Positions 4,603 through 5,426 of a stretch of DNA of 5,426 nucleotides are shown piece after piece. The notes below the pieces were generated by a model that did not search any database, was not told the DNA's origin, and was given only the letters and a program-made list of their open reading frames with translations. The stretch is from Maritimibacter sp. Its GTDB lineage: Bacteria; Pseudomonadota; Alphaproteobacteria; Rhodobacterales; Rhodobacteraceae. Location of the stretch: contig JAGRMP010000038.1 in assembly GCA_020441225.1 (NCBI GenBank), positions 1 to 5,426 on the forward strand, given 5' to 3'. The position numbers and the translations under genes were made by a program. Position 1 is the stretch's first letter. The number at the start of each line of letters is the position of its first letter.

Positions 4603-5016
4603 TCAGGTCGAGGCGCTGTCCGCGGGTGCGGGCGCGACTTCGTAGAGCTCGAGGGGCAGCGAATCGGGATCCTTGAAAAAGGTGTAGCGTTGCCCGGTGT
4701 ATTCATCGACCCGCACCGGCTCGACCGCCACGCCGAAGCCTTCGAGCCGGGCGACGGCGGCGTCGAGATCGGCCACCGCGAAGGCCAGGTGGCGCAGGCC
4801 CTGCGCCTCGGGGTTGTCGCGCCGCGCCGGAGGATCGGGGAAGGAGAACAGTTCCACCTGGCCGCCATCGGGCAGGCCGAGGTCGAGCTTCCACGAGTTG
4901 CGCGCGGCGCGGTGGTTCTCGGCCAGCACCGTGAGGCCCAGCACCTCGGTGTAGAAGGCGCGCGACGTCGGGTAGTCGGAACAGATGATCGCAGCGTGAT
5001 GGAGCGACAGGAGCAT
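4603..5016 (-). CDS. VOC-superfamily metalloenzyme, YaeR / glyoxalase-like
   Basis: A 137-residue single-chain VOC (glyoxalase I / bleomycin-resistance fold) protein. It closely resembles Escherichia coli YaeR (also called GloA2, about 129 residues) as I recall it: LHHAAIICSDY, AFYTEVLGL, LFSFPDPPAR, GLRHLAFAV, VDEYTGQRYTFFKDPD and PLELYE all have counterparts. The four expected metal ligands are visible: His7, Glu55 (VELFSF), His76 (GLRHLAF) and Glu123 (PLELYE), so it probably binds a divalent metal. The exact reaction of the YaeR group is not settled; glyoxalase activity is inferred. The reading frame is open upstream to 5199, but the family starts just before the HHxAI strand and GAGG lies 5 bases before the ATG at 5016, which fixes the start. 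It is divergent from the HAD hydrolase gene. Confidence 0.92.
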   Translation of the reverse strand: MLLSLHHAAIICSDYPTSRAFYTEVLGLTVLAENHRAARNSWKLDLGLPDGGQVELFSFPDPPARRDNPEAQGLRHLAFAVADLDAAVARLEGFGVAVEPVRVDEYTGQRYTFFKDPDSLPLELYEVAPAPADSAST

Positions 5017-5032
5017 GGTGGCCTCGGGGCTT

Positions 5033-5041
5033 GGGGGGGGG
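5033..5041. repeat. Run of nine G in the VOC gene leader
   Basis: Nine consecutive G on the plus strand (C on the VOC sense strand) lie 17-25 bases upstream of the VOC ATG. Runs this long are prone to slippage in replication and to sequencing error. It is outside both coding regions, so a length change could alter spacing in the leader or promoter but not a reading frame. Confidence 0.8.
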
Positions 5042-5097
5042 CGGACGCCCGAGTGTTGGCGACCGGGGCCGGGCCGGTCAAGCCGTGCCGCGGCGGC

Positions 5098-5124
5098 GGG
5101 GCGGCGGGGCGGCAGGGGCACGGG
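5098..5124 (+). other. G-quadruplex-type motif upstream of the HAD hydrolase gene
   Basis: Four G tracts (5098-5101, 5106-5109, 5115-5118 and 5122-5124) are separated by loops of 4, 5 and 3 bases, fitting the standard G3+N1-7 pattern. The motif lies 74-100 bases before the HAD start codon. It arises from short GGGGCGGC repeats in a GC-rich interval, so function is uncertain. Confidence 0.45.
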
Positions 5125-5197
5125 CGGCCATTGCGGCTGGCCCTCGAGGCGGCTGCATGCGATAGAAATGGGACCCCGTTCCTTGAAAGGCGCCACC

Positions 5198-5426
5198 ATG
5201 ACCCGGATCGTCGAGACGCTGGCCGAGATCTCCGAGCCCTATGACGCGCTGTTGTGCGATCTCTGGGGCTGCGTGCATGACGGCGAGACGCCCCTGCCCG
5301 CGGCGGTCGCGGCGTTGCAGAGGTTCCGCGCGGGTGCGGCCGACAAGCGGGTGATCCTGATCACCAACGCCCCGCGGCAGAAGGCCGAGATCGCCGCCGA
5401 ACTCGACCGGATGGGCCTGCCGCGCG
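5198..5426 (+). CDS. HAD-superfamily class IIA hydrolase, DxWG (TIGR01459) type, N-terminal part
   Basis: 76 codons are present from the ATG at 5198 to the right edge; the rest is outside. The product is a likely cytosolic phosphatase. DALLCDLWGCVHDGETPLP (16-34) contains the motif I aspartate Asp21, in the DxWG variant that defines the TIGR01459 group, where WG replaces the usual DxDx arrangement. RVILITNAPR (51-60) supplies motif II with Thr56, followed by a helix and RMGLP as the cap region begins. These features match class IIA HAD enzymes of the NagD kind, but the substrate of the TIGR01459 group is not known to me. AAAGG lies 7 bases before the ATG (5186-5190), supporting the start. A promoter is not clear; GATAGA (5161-5166) could be a -10. 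Confidence 0.9.
   Translation, partial: MTRIVETLAEISEPYDALLCDLWGCVHDGETPLPAAVAALQRFRAGAADKRVILITNAPRQKAEIAAELDRMGLPR

Noticed and set aside
5017..5199. N-terminal extension of the VOC protein to 5199
   Set aside because: The added sequence is Pro, Arg and Ala translated from G-rich intergenic DNA and overlaps the HAD start. Relatives begin at the HHxAI strand.
3946..5244. Plus-strand frame of 432 codons across the rhodanese and VOC genes
   Set aside because: It is antisense to two well-recognised proteins and has no coherent domain. Only the ribosome-site-like sequence at 4432 was kept as an observation.

Overview
This window is GC-rich and densely packed. The gene content points to an alphaproteobacterium, most likely of the Rhodobacterales / Rhodobacteraceae: a DUF2161-type PD-(D/E)XK protein, a family II (manganese) inorganic pyrophosphatase, a DxWG-type HAD hydrolase of the TIGR01459 kind, and GC-rich codons throughout with short AT-rich islands only at control regions. 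The placement rests on family recognition by eye; no database search was run.

Layout. Positions 1-225 (minus) hold the N-terminal part of a DUF2161-family nuclease-fold protein that runs off the left edge. Next, on the same strand, is a complete Fe(II)/2-oxoglutarate (PhyH-type) dioxygenase (313-1104). A control region of about 330 bp (1105-1433) follows, with inverted repeats and a good promoter that fires rightward into ppaC, the Mn-dependent pyrophosphatase (1434-2354, plus). ppaC ends in a textbook terminator (2372-2399). This faces the end of a minus-strand gene for a probable TraB/PrgY/TIKI-like protein (2412-3116).

Two paralogous single-domain rhodaneses follow, both on the minus strand: a cytosolic one (3226-3591) and one with an N-terminal twin-arginine-like signal (3900-4337). 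Each has its own AT-rich upstream element. The two elements share 17 of 23 bases, and the one before the cytosolic rhodanese contains a perfect 8-bp palindrome. This is the most interesting structure here: it suggests a two-compartment sulfur-handling pair under one regulator whose gene is not in the window.

The right end has a YaeR-like VOC-superfamily gene (4603-5016, minus), divergent from the start of a HAD hydrolase gene (5198 to the edge, plus). Their shared 181-bp interval carries a nine-G run and a G-quadruplex-type motif.

Apart from the rhodanese pair the genes look like independent housekeeping or accessory enzymes, not one pathway. I see no CRISPR array, insertion sequence, tRNA, rRNA or phage gene, and no clear sign of a new defence or mobile system.
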